NCBI GenBank assembly: GCA_009777155.1
Contig: WRMK01000001.1
Span: 38,905 to 102,904 of the forward strand
Origin: Oscillospiraceae bacterium
Lineage (GTDB): Bacteria; Bacillota; Clostridia; Oscillospirales; Ruminococcaceae
Length of the DNA stretch: 64,000 nt
Direction: 5' to 3'
Each line of letters begins with the position of its first letter. The first letter of the stretch is position 1. The translations under genes were made by a program, and so were the position numbers. Positions 48,204 through 57,690 of this stretch are shown here, in pieces. Under the pieces are notes generated by a model, which made no database searches, was not told the origin of the DNA, and saw only the letters and a program-made list of their open reading frames with translations.

Positions 48204-48323
48204 CCCCGAAGATACCCACCCGTATTTCTTAGGGGAGCTTATGCTCGTCTTTGAAATGCCGGAAATAAAGCGGGAAGTTCCGCTTGATAATTTTTAACTA
48301 AAAATACAAGGAGGGAATATATA

Positions 48324-48662
48324 ATGCCCGAAAAAAACGCAAAAAAGCCCCCGTTAAACGAACCGGAAAAAAATCCCCCGGCAACAGACGTTAAGAAAAC
48401 ACCCCCGGAAACGACTTTCGTCTATGTAGGCCCGAGCCTGCCGAACAGTATGCTGAAAAGCAATACCGTCTTAAAAGGCACACTTGCCGAAATCAAGGAG
48501 TATTACAAAGAACCGCTTACAACCTATCCTACGGCGGCAAAATTGATAGTACCTGTTTCAAAGTGCGCTGAGTATCGCAGTAAAGCGGCAAGCGGCGACA
48601 ACATTGTTTCGACATGGTATGCGGACGTAATTACCGCAATAAGGAAAGGAACGGAGGAATAA
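48324..48662 (+). CDS. Phage hypothetical protein before sheath
   Basis: Position. Confidence 0.55.
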   Translation: MPEKNAKKPPLNEPEKNPPATDVKKTPPETTFVYVGPSLPNSMLKSNTVLKGTLAEIKEYYKEPLTTYPTAAKLIVPVSKCAEYRSKAASGDNIVSTWYADVITAIRKGTEE

Positions 48663-48665
48663 AAT

Positions 48666-50075
48666 ATGGCATTTTATCATGGCGTAAGCACGCGGCAGAC
48701 CGAGACTTCAATTTCGACGCCCGTAAGAACCAGTAGCGGCGTTACATTTGCTGTAGGTACTGCTCCTGTGCATGTTGTCGATGTGGGCAATTCACGCGGC
48801 AAAAACGTAAACGAGCCTATCTACGGCGGGAATTACAACGAAGCCGCAAACACGCTCGGGTACGGTGAAAACTGGAAAAATTACACCCTTTGCGAAGTTA
48901 TGTACAGCCAATACCGATTGTACACAACCTCGCCTGTGATTTTTGTCAATGTGCTTGACCCGGCAGTGCATAGAAAAACAACGGCGGCGGCTTCCTTTGC
49001 TGTAAACAACAGGCGAGTGAAACTGCCTTTTGAAGCTTTAAAGGACACTGTTGCAATTGAAAACTACAAGGCAGGCGAGGACTTTGACAGCTTCTATGAC
49101 GGCTTTAATCTCGTTGTTGAACTTTTAGACAGCGGCGCGATTCCCGCGAGTGTAACAGAAATTTCGGTCAGTTTTGACGAGGTTGACCCCTCACAAGTTA
49201 CAAAAGCTGATATTATCGGTGGGTTTAATATTGCGACAAAAATGACAAGCGGTATTGAGCTTATCGAAATGGTCTTCCCGAAATACGGCATTATCCCCGA
49301 CATAATTATCTGCCCCGCATGGTCGCATGACTCGGAAGTGGCGGCGATTATGGGTGCGAAGGCGGCTTCGATTAACGACATCTTTGAGGCGAAGGCCTTG
49401 ATTGACGTTGACACAAGCATAGTTACCCACTATACCGATGTGCCTGAGTTCAAGCGGAAAAATAATATTTTTTCAAAAACCCAAGTCCTCTGCTTCCCCA
49501 TGTGCAGGTTAGGCGACAGGCTATTCCACTTATCTACGCAAATGGCAGGGGTTATGGCGCGAACCGACTCGGCGACTTACGACTGCCCTGCCGAGAGCCC
49601 GTCAAATAAGTCTTTGCAGATTGACAGCACGGTTTTGCAGGACGGCAGAGAGATATTCCTCGACCTCACACAAGCCAATTTCCTCAACTCAAACGGCATA
49701 ACGACAGCCCTTAACTTTATCGGCGGTTTTGTGCTGTGGGGGAATTATACCGCTTGTTACCCTGCTAACACCGACGTTAAAGACTATTTCCTTAATGTTT
49801 CGCGCATGTTCGGCTGGGTCTCGAAAGTTGCGATATTGTCGTCGTGGAACCGGGTTGACAAGAACATAAGCCGCCGCTTCATTGACAACATCGTGAACAG
49901 CCTTAATATCTGGCTGAACGGCTTAACAGCGGACGAGTTGATTTTAGGCGGACGGATAGAGTTTCGGGAAGAAGACAACCCTGTAACAAGCCTTATGAGC
50001 GGCAGGGTCAAGTTCAAAATATTCCTCACACCGCCAAGCCCGGCACAGGAAATCATGTATAGTAAATTAACTTGA
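48666..50075 (+). CDS. Contractile tail sheath protein, 3' end truncated by MITE
   Basis: TAPVHVVDVGNSRGKNVNEPIYGGNYNEAANTLGY; native C-terminus remnant after the insert (YDLEYDVSYIISALTE*). Confidence 0.9.
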   Translation: MAFYHGVSTRQTETSISTPVRTSSGVTFAVGTAPVHVVDVGNSRGKNVNEPIYGGNYNEAANTLGYGENWKNYTLCEVMYSQYRLYTTSPVIFVNVLDPAVHRKTTAAASFAVNNRRVKLPFEALKDTVAIENYKAGEDFDSFYDGFNLVVELLDSGAIPASVTEISVSFDEVDPSQVTKADIIGGFNIATKMTSGIELIEMVFPKYGIIPDIIICPAWSHDSEVAAIMGAKAASINDIFEAKALIDVDTSIVTHYTDVPEFKRKNNIFSKTQVLCFPMCRLGDRLFHLSTQMAGVMARTDSATYDCPAESPSNKSLQIDSTVLQDGREIFLDLTQANFLNSNGITTALNFIGGFVLWGNYTACYPANTDVKDYFLNVSRMFGWVSKVAILSSWNRVDKNISRRFIDNIVNSLNIWLNGLTADELILGGRIEFREEDNPVTSLMSGRVKFKIFLTPPSPAQEIMYSKLT

Positions 50076-50166
50076 AAGAAACACAAAAGAAATCGGCGCA
50101 AAATCTATTGCCTATGCGGTTTTGTGCCGAGAGATTTTAGTGTTTCTCAAGTTAATTTACTATACG
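50056..50166. mobile_element. MITE-like hairpin M, copy 2
   Basis: TIR TAGTAAATTAACTT / AAGTTAATTTACTA flanked by TA; internal sequence is the reverse complement of copy 1. Confidence 0.88.
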
Positions 50167-50229
50167 ATTTAGAGTATGATGTTTCGTACATCATATCGGC
50201 GTTGACGGAATAGGAAGGAGTGTAAAAAA

Positions 50230-50751
50230 ATGCGAGTTAACGAATCAATTATTAATTTTGCCGTGTACAGCGACAAAATAAACTTTTTAGGCATGGCAGA
50301 CGTGGAATTGCCCGAGTTGTCGAACATGACCGCGCAGATTTCGGGCGCAGGCATCGGCGGCGAATACGAGAGCGTGATAATGGGGCATTTGCAGGCGATG
50401 ACCTTAAAACTAAACTTTCGGACATTGACGAAAGAGGCGGTTGTACTCTATGAACAGCGCAATCATCAAATTGATTTGCGAGTTGCACAACAGGACAAAG
50501 ACACCGTTGCAGGGCAACCGCAAGTCACGGGTGTGAAGCACATTATGGTTGTACAACCTAAAAAACTGCACCCCGGAAAAGTCAACCCCGCATCGTCTGC
50601 GGACGCGTCCGGTGAATACGCTGTGACCTATTGGGCGACGTTCATTGACGGTAAAAAAGTCCTTGAAATCGACATCTTAAATTTCATCTTCTTCATCAAC
50701 GACACCGATTATTTAAGAGATGTTCGGCGAGTGTTAGGCAAGGATTCATAA
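50230..50751 (+). CDS. Phage major tail tube protein (P2 FII-like)
   Basis: GMADVELPELSNMTAQISGAGIGGEYESVIMGHLQAMTL. Confidence 0.9.
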   Translation: MRVNESIINFAVYSDKINFLGMADVELPELSNMTAQISGAGIGGEYESVIMGHLQAMTLKLNFRTLTKEAVVLYEQRNHQIDLRVAQQDKDTVAGQPQVTGVKHIMVVQPKKLHPGKVNPASSADASGEYAVTYWATFIDGKKVLEIDILNFIFFINDTDYLRDVRRVLGKDS

Positions 50752-50772
50752 AAAAATTATTGGAGGTTCAAA

Positions 50773-51299
50773 ATGCAACAAGATACTAAAAAGACTGCTC
50801 CCGACGCGAGAGCTACCGCAAATACCGCCGCAGAAAACACCGACAATCCCGGTGTATACTCGCACAAGTTTGACAAGCCTTTCGAGTATGAGGGCGAGAG
50901 CTATTCTGTCATTAATTTTAAGTTCAACAAGCTAACCGGTGAGGACTTATTGAACATCGAAAAAGAAATGCAGGATAGCGGCGAGTTTCTGCTTTCGCTC
51001 GAGACTTCAAGGGGATTTTTACACAGAATGGCAAGCAAGGCTTCCGGTGTCGGAAGCGACACGCTGAGGGCGTTACCCCTTAACGAGTTCAACAAAATCG
51101 CCAATGCAGGGCGACGTTTTTTATTAACATCGGGCTTCTGAAAAACCCTTGCGAGTGGTTGCGAAAAGAAGCCTTCCGCTTGTCGCGGGCGAGTTATACG
51201 GCGGTCACGTTTTGGCTATCGCTTACTTTGACCGAGCTCGATGAGTGGATTAGGGATATTAATGCGGCGATGAGTGAGGATGGCAAAAGGGCGGATTAA
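50773..51299 (+). CDS. P2 gpE/E'-like tail assembly chaperone with -1 frameshift at 51117-51123
   Basis: Frame 0 ends at 51141; T_TTT_TTA slippery heptamer gives a 59-codon -1 extension to the stop at 51297-51299. Confidence 0.8.
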
Positions 51300-51302
51300 A
51301 AT

Positions 51303-51390
51303 CCCCCGACGTAAGAAAACTTTGCTTTAGCAAAGTTTTAATAGCCGCCAATCTTTTTCATAATTAAATGAAACTGAATGGGCGGCTATT
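51303..51390 (+). repeat. R1 hairpin repeat, copy 3
   Basis: AAAACTTTGCTTTAGCAAAGTTTT and AATAGCCGCC...GGCGGCTATT; flanks CAAAAGGGCG / CGCCCTTTTG. Confidence 0.9.
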
Positions 51391-51435
51391 CGCCCTTTTG
51401 TATTCTAAAGCAATTCCGAAAGGGCGTGGGGAAAA

Positions 51436-54400
51436 ATGGCAAACCGCAAGGAATACGATCTTTTATTAAGCATAAAAGCCGCTGTGGGTTCGGGGTTTAA
51501 TAGCACTTTCGGGGCGGCGACTACTTCGCTTCGTACCATGCAAAACGAATTGCAGGGTATTCAGAAAATTCAAAAGGACGTTTCGGCATATACCAAAAGC
51601 GAGGCCGCGTTGAAGTCCTTGATTGAGAAAAAGCAACAGCTTACTGTGGCGGTCGGTGATAATACTGCCGCTATTCAAAAGGTCAACGCGCAAATTGAAA
51701 AAGAAGAACAGAATTTGTCTAATCTCGGCGACAAGCTTAAAAAGGCGGGAGTTGACACCGAGAAATTAGCCGAGGAAAGCAAGCGGCTCGGCAATGAGTA
51801 TGAGAAACTGCAAAAGAAACAAGAAGAATTAGCCAACCTTGAAAAATGGCAGCGTGAGACTTCGGCGGCGTTAAAAGAAGCGCAGAAGGACTTTATCAAA
51901 ACCACAGCGGTGGTTGCCGGGCTTGGTGTGGCTTTCTATAAAGGCTTTATTGAACCAGCGGCGGAGTTTGAAAGCGAAATGTCGAACATCAAGGCAATTA
52001 CCGGAGCTACGCAGGACGAATTACAACAAATGGCGGACGGTATTCGGGATATTTCAAGGACTACCGGAACTGATTTGTCTGAAATTACACAGAACGCGAA
52101 AATGCTTGCCGAGGCAGGCGGTGACGTGAACTTGATGATGGAGCAATTACGTCACGGTACTAATTTAGCAAACGCCACACAAAGCGATATGGCGACAACC
52201 TACGACTTTGTCGTTTCGCAAATGCGGACTTTCAACATAGAAGCCGAGGACACGAGATTAGTCACCGATAGTTTTGCGTTAGTTACGTCAATGGCGAACT
52301 TGGAGCTTTCTCAACTTGGTTATGCCTTTGTCAACACAGGAGGTTCAGCGGCGCAGGCAGGCATGGAGATTAATGACGTAAATGCGATTATGGTTGCTTT
52401 TTCGGAGGCAGGGCTTAAAGGCGGTTCGGCAGGTACTTCTCTTAATGCCGTTTTGCGAAACCTTTCGACCCCGACCGAGAAGGCACAAGCGGCGCTGAAT
52501 GAACTCGAAATCGCGATTTACGAGGAGTGCGGTGCAAGCCGCGATATGCTTGAAATTATGGCGGACGTGCAAGACACACTTGCAGATATGTCTGACGAGC
52601 ATCGCAACATGTATCAGCAAATTATATTTGATACCGTGGCGCAAAAGGGCTGGAATATAATAGTTGATGAGGGCGTTGACAGCATAAAAGAAATCCGCGA
52701 CGAGTTAAATTCCTCGGTTTATGCCTATGACGGCGCAGGGCAAGCGGCAGGCATGGCGGCGACACAGATTGATAATTTCAAGGGCGACATCGCGCTTGCA
52801 AAAAGCGAGTTGAAATATTTGTCGGTTACAGTAGGCTCTATGTTTTTGCCTGATATGCGTAATATAGCGCAGACTATAGCTGACGTAATAAGAACCACGG
52901 GCGATTGGATTGAGGAAAACCCCGAACTCACAAGGCAGATTATTGAAATTGCTCGTAATATTGCAATTTTAACTGTCGGGGTTAAGGGCGCGAAAGTAGT
53001 CTTTTTGCTACTTAAAAAAGAGATGATTGCGTTCAGGGTGCTTGCAAAAGGTGCGGCACCGGAAGCGAAGACTTTCGCCGCCGTCTTGAAAACTTTAGGC
53101 CCGGCAGGGGCAGTCGGCGTTGCGGCATTGGCGGCTTTGGCGATTGCGATTGAGCTTAACAAAAAGAGGATGCGGGAGTTACAGCAAGAGTATGCTTATC
53201 CGCTTCTTTTTGATAATGGCGGCATGAAACTAAGCGAGTTCACCGATAATTTGATTGCGAATACTCGCTTTACCTACGAAAATGCGCGTGCGGTCAACGA
53301 GTCGCGAAAGATAATGGAAGAAAACCGCTTGGAAATTCAAAACGCGAGCCGCGATATTGACTTTTACGGCTACAATCTGCGAACCCACGGCATATTAACC
53401 CCATCGGAAGCCGAAGCCATGATTGAGCCGTTTAACAGTCTTGTTGAAGCATTGGAAAATGACTTTACTGTTAGGTATGACGTTGTTTTCACGGCTTTCA
53501 AAAATGCGGCGACAAGCGTTGCAGAGTCTCTCGGTGCGGATATTGCGGAGATTTCAAGCTTGCTTGACGGCTTCAAAAACAAGTACACAAATGAATTGAC
53601 CGCTTCACAGACGGTCGTTAATGCCCACTTAGAGCGGGTGTCAAGCGGCGAGGAAGTGACTAAGGCTGACTGGGATACTTTCAGCGAGGAAATGAAATTC
53701 ATTCGCGATATGGAGGCCGCCGCAAGCGAAGCCGCGAGAGAATATGCGCGCATAAAAGATAACTTTGCAAGTATTAATTTCGGCGATAATCCCGAGCAGG
53801 CGTTGGAAGAAATAAAGCGATTGCGCGAATATGTGACATCATATCAAGACGAGTTGACAACGGCGCAGATTAACTTAAATGAAGATATTAGCGTTTTGAC
53901 AGAGCAAGCGGGCATTATGCTTGCCTCGGGTCGTATGAACAAGAGCGAGTATGAGGACTATATAGCCGCATTTGAGGCGGCGCGGTATATAATTTATCAG
54001 TCTTATGTTGATGATTTTAACGCCTTGAACGCCGAAGTCGCTGCCCTTGCAAAAAAGGCAAAAAATCAAGCCGACTTGGCAGGTGCGGCACTCATTAGAA
54101 ATATGAGCGATGCGGAAATGGTTTGGGCGACAACACGAGCCGCACTAAATTCATGGGTGGAGGACCAAGACCTTGAAAAGAGCTTTGAGCGAGTTGTGTA
54201 CGGCAAGGTTTATGATGTAATTGAGGACTTGAACAAGGTACTTAGAAAGACGAATCTTCAACCGCTTGTAATTGATGCCGAGTTAAGCCCTCGTGCCGCC
54301 GAATTATTAAGCGGCGCGAAAGACCCTCGCGCTTCGCATTACACCGTAGTTAACCCCTTTGAAAACGGCTATTCAAATTTCCAAAGTTTCAAAGACTTAA

Positions 54401-54735
54401 TGGCGCAAAACGCCTACGCTGTCGGTACTGATTCGGCGGCGCGTGGGTTCGCGCTTGTGGGCGAGCGTGGCCCTGAGCTTGTTGACTTTGCAGGCGGTGA
54501 GCGTGTCTACACCGCAAACGACACAAGGCGGATTTTAACTGCACCGAGTGTCAACACGACAACAGGCGGCAATATATCAGTGCATATTGATTTCGCGCCG
54601 ATTATCCGAATTGACGGCGATAGTCCCGGCGACTTGGACGAGAAACTAAAGATTTTAAGCCGACAAGTGGCGGAGCAAATCAGTGAGACTCTTCGCGAAG
54701 AACGGCTAAACGAAAGGCGGACGGTTTATGCGTAA
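51436..54735 (+). CDS. Phage tail tape measure protein
   Basis: 1099 aa; SNIKAITGATQDELQQMADGIRDISRTTGTDLSEI; C-terminal ARGFALVGERGPELVDFAGGERVYTANDT. Confidence 0.95.
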   Translation: MANRKEYDLLLSIKAAVGSGFNSTFGAATTSLRTMQNELQGIQKIQKDVSAYTKSEAALKSLIEKKQQLTVAVGDNTAAIQKVNAQIEKEEQNLSNLGDKLKKAGVDTEKLAEESKRLGNEYEKLQKKQEELANLEKWQRETSAALKEAQKDFIKTTAVVAGLGVAFYKGFIEPAAEFESEMSNIKAITGATQDELQQMADGIRDISRTTGTDLSEITQNAKMLAEAGGDVNLMMEQLRHGTNLANATQSDMATTYDFVVSQMRTFNIEAEDTRLVTDSFALVTSMANLELSQLGYAFVNTGGSAAQAGMEINDVNAIMVAFSEAGLKGGSAGTSLNAVLRNLSTPTEKAQAALNELEIAIYEECGASRDMLEIMADVQDTLADMSDEHRNMYQQIIFDTVAQKGWNIIVDEGVDSIKEIRDELNSSVYAYDGAGQAAGMAATQIDNFKGDIALAKSELKYLSVTVGSMFLPDMRNIAQTIADVIRTTGDWIEENPELTRQIIEIARNIAILTVGVKGAKVVFLLLKKEMIAFRVLAKGAAPEAKTFAAVLKTLGPAGAVGVAALAALAIAIELNKKRMRELQQEYAYPLLFDNGGMKLSEFTDNLIANTRFTYENARAVNESRKIMEENRLEIQNASRDIDFYGYNLRTHGILTPSEAEAMIEPFNSLVEALENDFTVRYDVVFTAFKNAATSVAESLGADIAEISSLLDGFKNKYTNELTASQTVVNAHLERVSSGEEVTKADWDTFSEEMKFIRDMEAAASEAAREYARIKDNFASINFGDNPEQALEEIKRLREYVTSYQDELTTAQINLNEDISVLTEQAGIMLASGRMNKSEYEDYIAAFEAARYIIYQSYVDDFNALNAEVAALAKKAKNQADLAGAALIRNMSDAEMVWATTRAALNSWVEDQDLEKSFERVVYGKVYDVIEDLNKVLRKTNLQPLVIDAELSPRAAELLSGAKDPRASHYTVVNPFENGYSNFQSFKDLMAQNAYAVGTDSAARGFALVGERGPELVDFAGGERVYTANDTRRILTAPSVNTTTGGNISVHIDFAPIIRIDGDSPGDLDEKLKILSRQVAEQISETLREERLNERRTVYA

Positions 54736-54943
54736 ATTTTACACGACAATCAGCGGCGATATGTGGGACTTAATCGCTTTCAAAATGCTTGGCAGTGAGC
54801 TGCACAAAACCGCGCTGATTGAGGCGAATTTGAGGCACAAGGACGTCTATATTTTCCCTGCCGGTGTGGCTTTGCGACTGCCTGAGATAGCGGCAAGCGT
54901 GGGGGTGGGGTTGCCGCCGTGGAAAAGAAATACCCCCTTTTAA
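54728..54943 (+). CDS. P2 gpX-like tail protein
   Basis: SGDMWDLIAFKMLGSELHKTALIEANLRHKDVYIFPAGVALRLPEI. Confidence 0.88.
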   Translation: MRKFYTTISGDMWDLIAFKMLGSELHKTALIEANLRHKDVYIFPAGVALRLPEIAASVGVGLPPWKRNTPF

Positions 54944-54966
54944 GGGGGCGGGTGCTATAAATAATA

Positions 54967-55392
54967 TCATCTGCGTTGATATTGCTGATGATGTTCAATG
55001 CGTAACTCGGTTATAAGCGCGTTTTGTAAAATTTGCGAATAGTTAACATTGTTTTTATCGGCAAAAGTCGCTAACCATGCAGGGATTGTGAGGTTTTTTC
55101 TTATGGCTTTGTCGCCGTATTTTTCCGCATAACTATCCATGTCAAGGACGATAAGGCTGACAATTCCGTCGGGTTCATCGGGGGTTACAAGCTTTATATC
55201 GGTGGGGGGCGGCGCGTGATTTCCGTCCTCAAATTCATCGAGAAGCCAGCCCGAAGCCGCATCAGTTGCCATTTCAATAGCGTGCGCCATATTGTCGCCT
55301 TGTGTTACACACCCTTGCAAATCGGGGAACTCGACAAGAAAACCGTCTTGTTTTTCGAGCGGATAAAAGCAGGCAGGATAAATGAGTTTCAT
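54967..55392 (-). CDS. hicB: HicB-family antitoxin
   Basis: YPACFYPLEKQDGFLVEFPDLQGCVTQGDNMAHAIEMATDA plus C-terminal DNA-binding region. Confidence 0.88.
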   Translation of the reverse strand: MKLIYPACFYPLEKQDGFLVEFPDLQGCVTQGDNMAHAIEMATDAASGWLLDEFEDGNHAPPPTDIKLVTPDEPDGIVSLIVLDMDSYAEKYGDKAIRKNLTIPAWLATFADKNNVNYSQILQNALITELRIEHHQQYQRR

Positions 55393-55422
55393 ATACAATT
55401 CCTCCGTTATTATATGCAGGGT

Positions 55423-55605
55423 TTAGTCGAGCCCTGCTTGCTTCATTATGGATTTAACTGTTCTCGGGTCAAGGTCGCCGGAATGAAAGGGTATTGTTAC
55501 TTTGCCCGGCTTTGTCGGGTGAATATAGTGCCTGTGCGAGCCTTTTGCGTTTTTGAACCGCCAATTGTCTTTGAAAATTTTGCTTTCGGCTTCTTTTGCT
55601 TTCAT
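55423..55605 (-). CDS. hicA: HicA-family toxin
   Basis: NWRFKNAKGSHRHYIHPTKPGKVTIPFHSGDLDPRTVKSIMKQAGL. Confidence 0.9.
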   Translation of the reverse strand: MKAKEAESKIFKDNWRFKNAKGSHRHYIHPTKPGKVTIPFHSGDLDPRTVKSIMKQAGLD

Positions 55606-55698
55606 TCCATCACCTCTTACATATATTATAACACGCATAATGCGTATTGTCAAGTCTTTTTTGAAAATAAATAAAAAATTTAATCGGGAGTTATACAG

Positions 55699-56280
55699 AT
55701 GAGTAAAATTGACACGGCGCGGCGGACTGATATTGATGTTACGCTTGATGGGGTTAATATCAGTGCCGACATGAACAAATACCGATTATCGCTGACTTAT
55801 ACCGACCATGAGCAGGACAGGTCTGATGATTTGCGGATTGAAATTGAGGACAGCGAGGGGGATTGGCTGACTTGGTTGAATGAGGAGATTGAGGCTGATA
55901 ATTCGGCGGTTGACGCCGATTCTGACGGTGATAACGGCGATTTTAAAGCCGGCGACATTGTTTATTTCACGGGTGGACATCATTTTGTGGCTTCGACTGC
56001 TACTGTTTCGGCGAATTTTACACCGCGAACGGCAGGCCCTGCAAGGCTTACGCATACTGCGCCCGGGGCGTTGCATCCTTATCATGTTATCGGGGGAGCT
56101 TTTACCGCTGTTGAGGGTTCGTCTAATGTCTACGGCTGGGTTGACGGCTCGCAATTGACAATGTCGCATCCGCACGGCGCGCACCTCGCAAAGCTAAGTG
56201 CTGTGCTTAGTTGGGATAAATCCCAACCCCTTTTTGCAATCGTAAGCCTACGGCTTATTTGTTTTTTCTTTAATCAATAA
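55699..56280 (+). pseudogene. Truncated/chimeric phage late control (gpD-like) gene
   Basis: gpD-like N-terminus (DIDVTLDGVNISADMNKYRLSLTYTDHEQDRSDDLRIEIEDSEGDW) fused to an SH3-like GDIVYFTGGHHFVAS...VYGWVDGSQL segment. Confidence 0.65.
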
Positions 56281-57365
56281 GGAATTGTTTTCACAAACCA
56301 ACTTTCAAATTTAAATTTACTGCGTTGGCATTCAAAAAAGTTATTGCCATATTCAATTTGTAGGTCTATTAAATGCGGTTTATCAGCTCTTAAAACTATT
56401 TGATTTTTCCTGATTGAATTAGCAGGTATATAAAAAACGTGTATTTCCTTTTTCTTATTGTCATTTAAAATCAACCACCAGTCACTGTCTAATAAGCCAA
56501 TATCAGGGTTTGCCCAATATGTAGATCCTGTCTTGTTTAGTGTGGAAAACGTCGTATTACTTCCTGTGGTGATTCCGTTTGCCAAACATAAACTTACTGC
56601 TTCTCTTTTTGAAATTGAACCCTCTGTGTCAGTATTTATTCTATCGGCATAATTCGTTACCGCCGAAGCCATATTATTGGTGTAATGGGGTGATAAGTTT
56701 TCAATTGCTTTACTCTTTCGCGACACACTAATTTCTATCTCGCCCATAATAGAAGAAACAACATTATCCGAAAACTCTTCTAAAAGTTTATCTTTAAGTA
56801 AGTCGCTGACTATACTTGCCCCGCTTTCGGAACAAAATATATTTACTTGCTTTTGAGTTTCTTGACGGTCTTCAATTTCGCATAATTTATCAGCGCAGTA
56901 TTGATTAAGCGCGTCAAATGAATATCCGTCTTTACTTAAAAGTGCTATAAGTTCAGCACCCTCATCAGAATCCATAATAAATGGTATATCCCTAATTTTT
57001 ACGATACCTTTATTTGATTCACAGTAAAATTGCATTGTTTCGCCGAGCAGAATACCGAAATCCAACTTTAACTGCCGCATATACGACATGAGTTGGTCTG
57101 CGTTCCGCTCCGACAATGTAACACTCGGCTTTTTCAGCTCCACCACTATAATATCTTTACCAGCAGCGTTGATAATCACATCGGGTTTAAGGCTTTTAGC
57201 CGCGCCAACAGGGATTGTTTTTCCGGTAACAATCTCGCCTTTATATGCAGACCAACCCAATTTTTCAAACAAAAGCTCCACCGCGTTTTGAAATTCCCGT
57301 TCTGTTGCATTGAGAGTTTTATTTATGCGAAAGCATATTTCGTTCCATATCTCCTTATAATCCAT
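56274..57365 (-). CDS. Stand-alone HsdR-N/PD-(D/E)XK nuclease-like protein
   Basis: TEREFQNAVELLFEKLGW...KPDVIINAAGKDIIVVELKKPS. Confidence 0.7.
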   Translation of the reverse strand: MDYKEIWNEICFRINKTLNATEREFQNAVELLFEKLGWSAYKGEIVTGKTIPVGAAKSLKPDVIINAAGKDIIVVELKKPSVTLSERNADQLMSYMRQLKLDFGILLGETMQFYCESNKGIVKIRDIPFIMDSDEGAELIALLSKDGYSFDALNQYCADKLCEIEDRQETQKQVNIFCSESGASIVSDLLKDKLLEEFSDNVVSSIMGEIEISVSRKSKAIENLSPHYTNNMASAVTNYADRINTDTEGSISKREAVSLCLANGITTGSNTTFSTLNKTGSTYWANPDIGLLDSDWWLILNDNKKKEIHVFYIPANSIRKNQIVLRADKPHLIDLQIEYGNNFFECQRSKFKFESWFVKTIPY

Positions 57366-57437
57366 GTAATTCTCCCATTATTATTTACTTTTCCCTTATT
57401 ATATCATAAACCCTTTTCATTTACAAGAGTTTTCGAC

Positions 57438-57494
57438 AAAATTTTCGTAATGCTTTGTGCATTGCGGAATTTTTTAACGCAGTATGGCGGAAAA
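57438..57494. repeat. R3 repeat, partial copy 2
   Basis: CGTAATGCTTTGTGCATTGCGGAA.TTTTTTAACGCAGTATGGCGGAAAA matches 8404-8452. Confidence 0.75.
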
Positions 57495-57618
57495 TGCGCC
57501 GACAAGATGTGCGCGAACTATTGTTGGATATGCTCTTAAACTGTTATTCGTCTAACCTCATAATGCGGGAAATAAAACTTTGGGCGGCGTATTTGTTTAG
57601 AAAGGGCTTGGTGAAAAT

Positions 57619-57690
57619 ATGGCATGGTTAGGTTCGCTTGGCGATATTGTTTTTTCGGTGTCGTGAAATAAAGTTAATACTTTTGACGAT
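57619..57690 (+). pseudogene. gpU-like tail protein N-terminal remnant with internal TGA
   Basis: MAWLGSLGDIVFSVS*NKVNTFDDLKTESSGQYAVHN. Confidence 0.6.
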
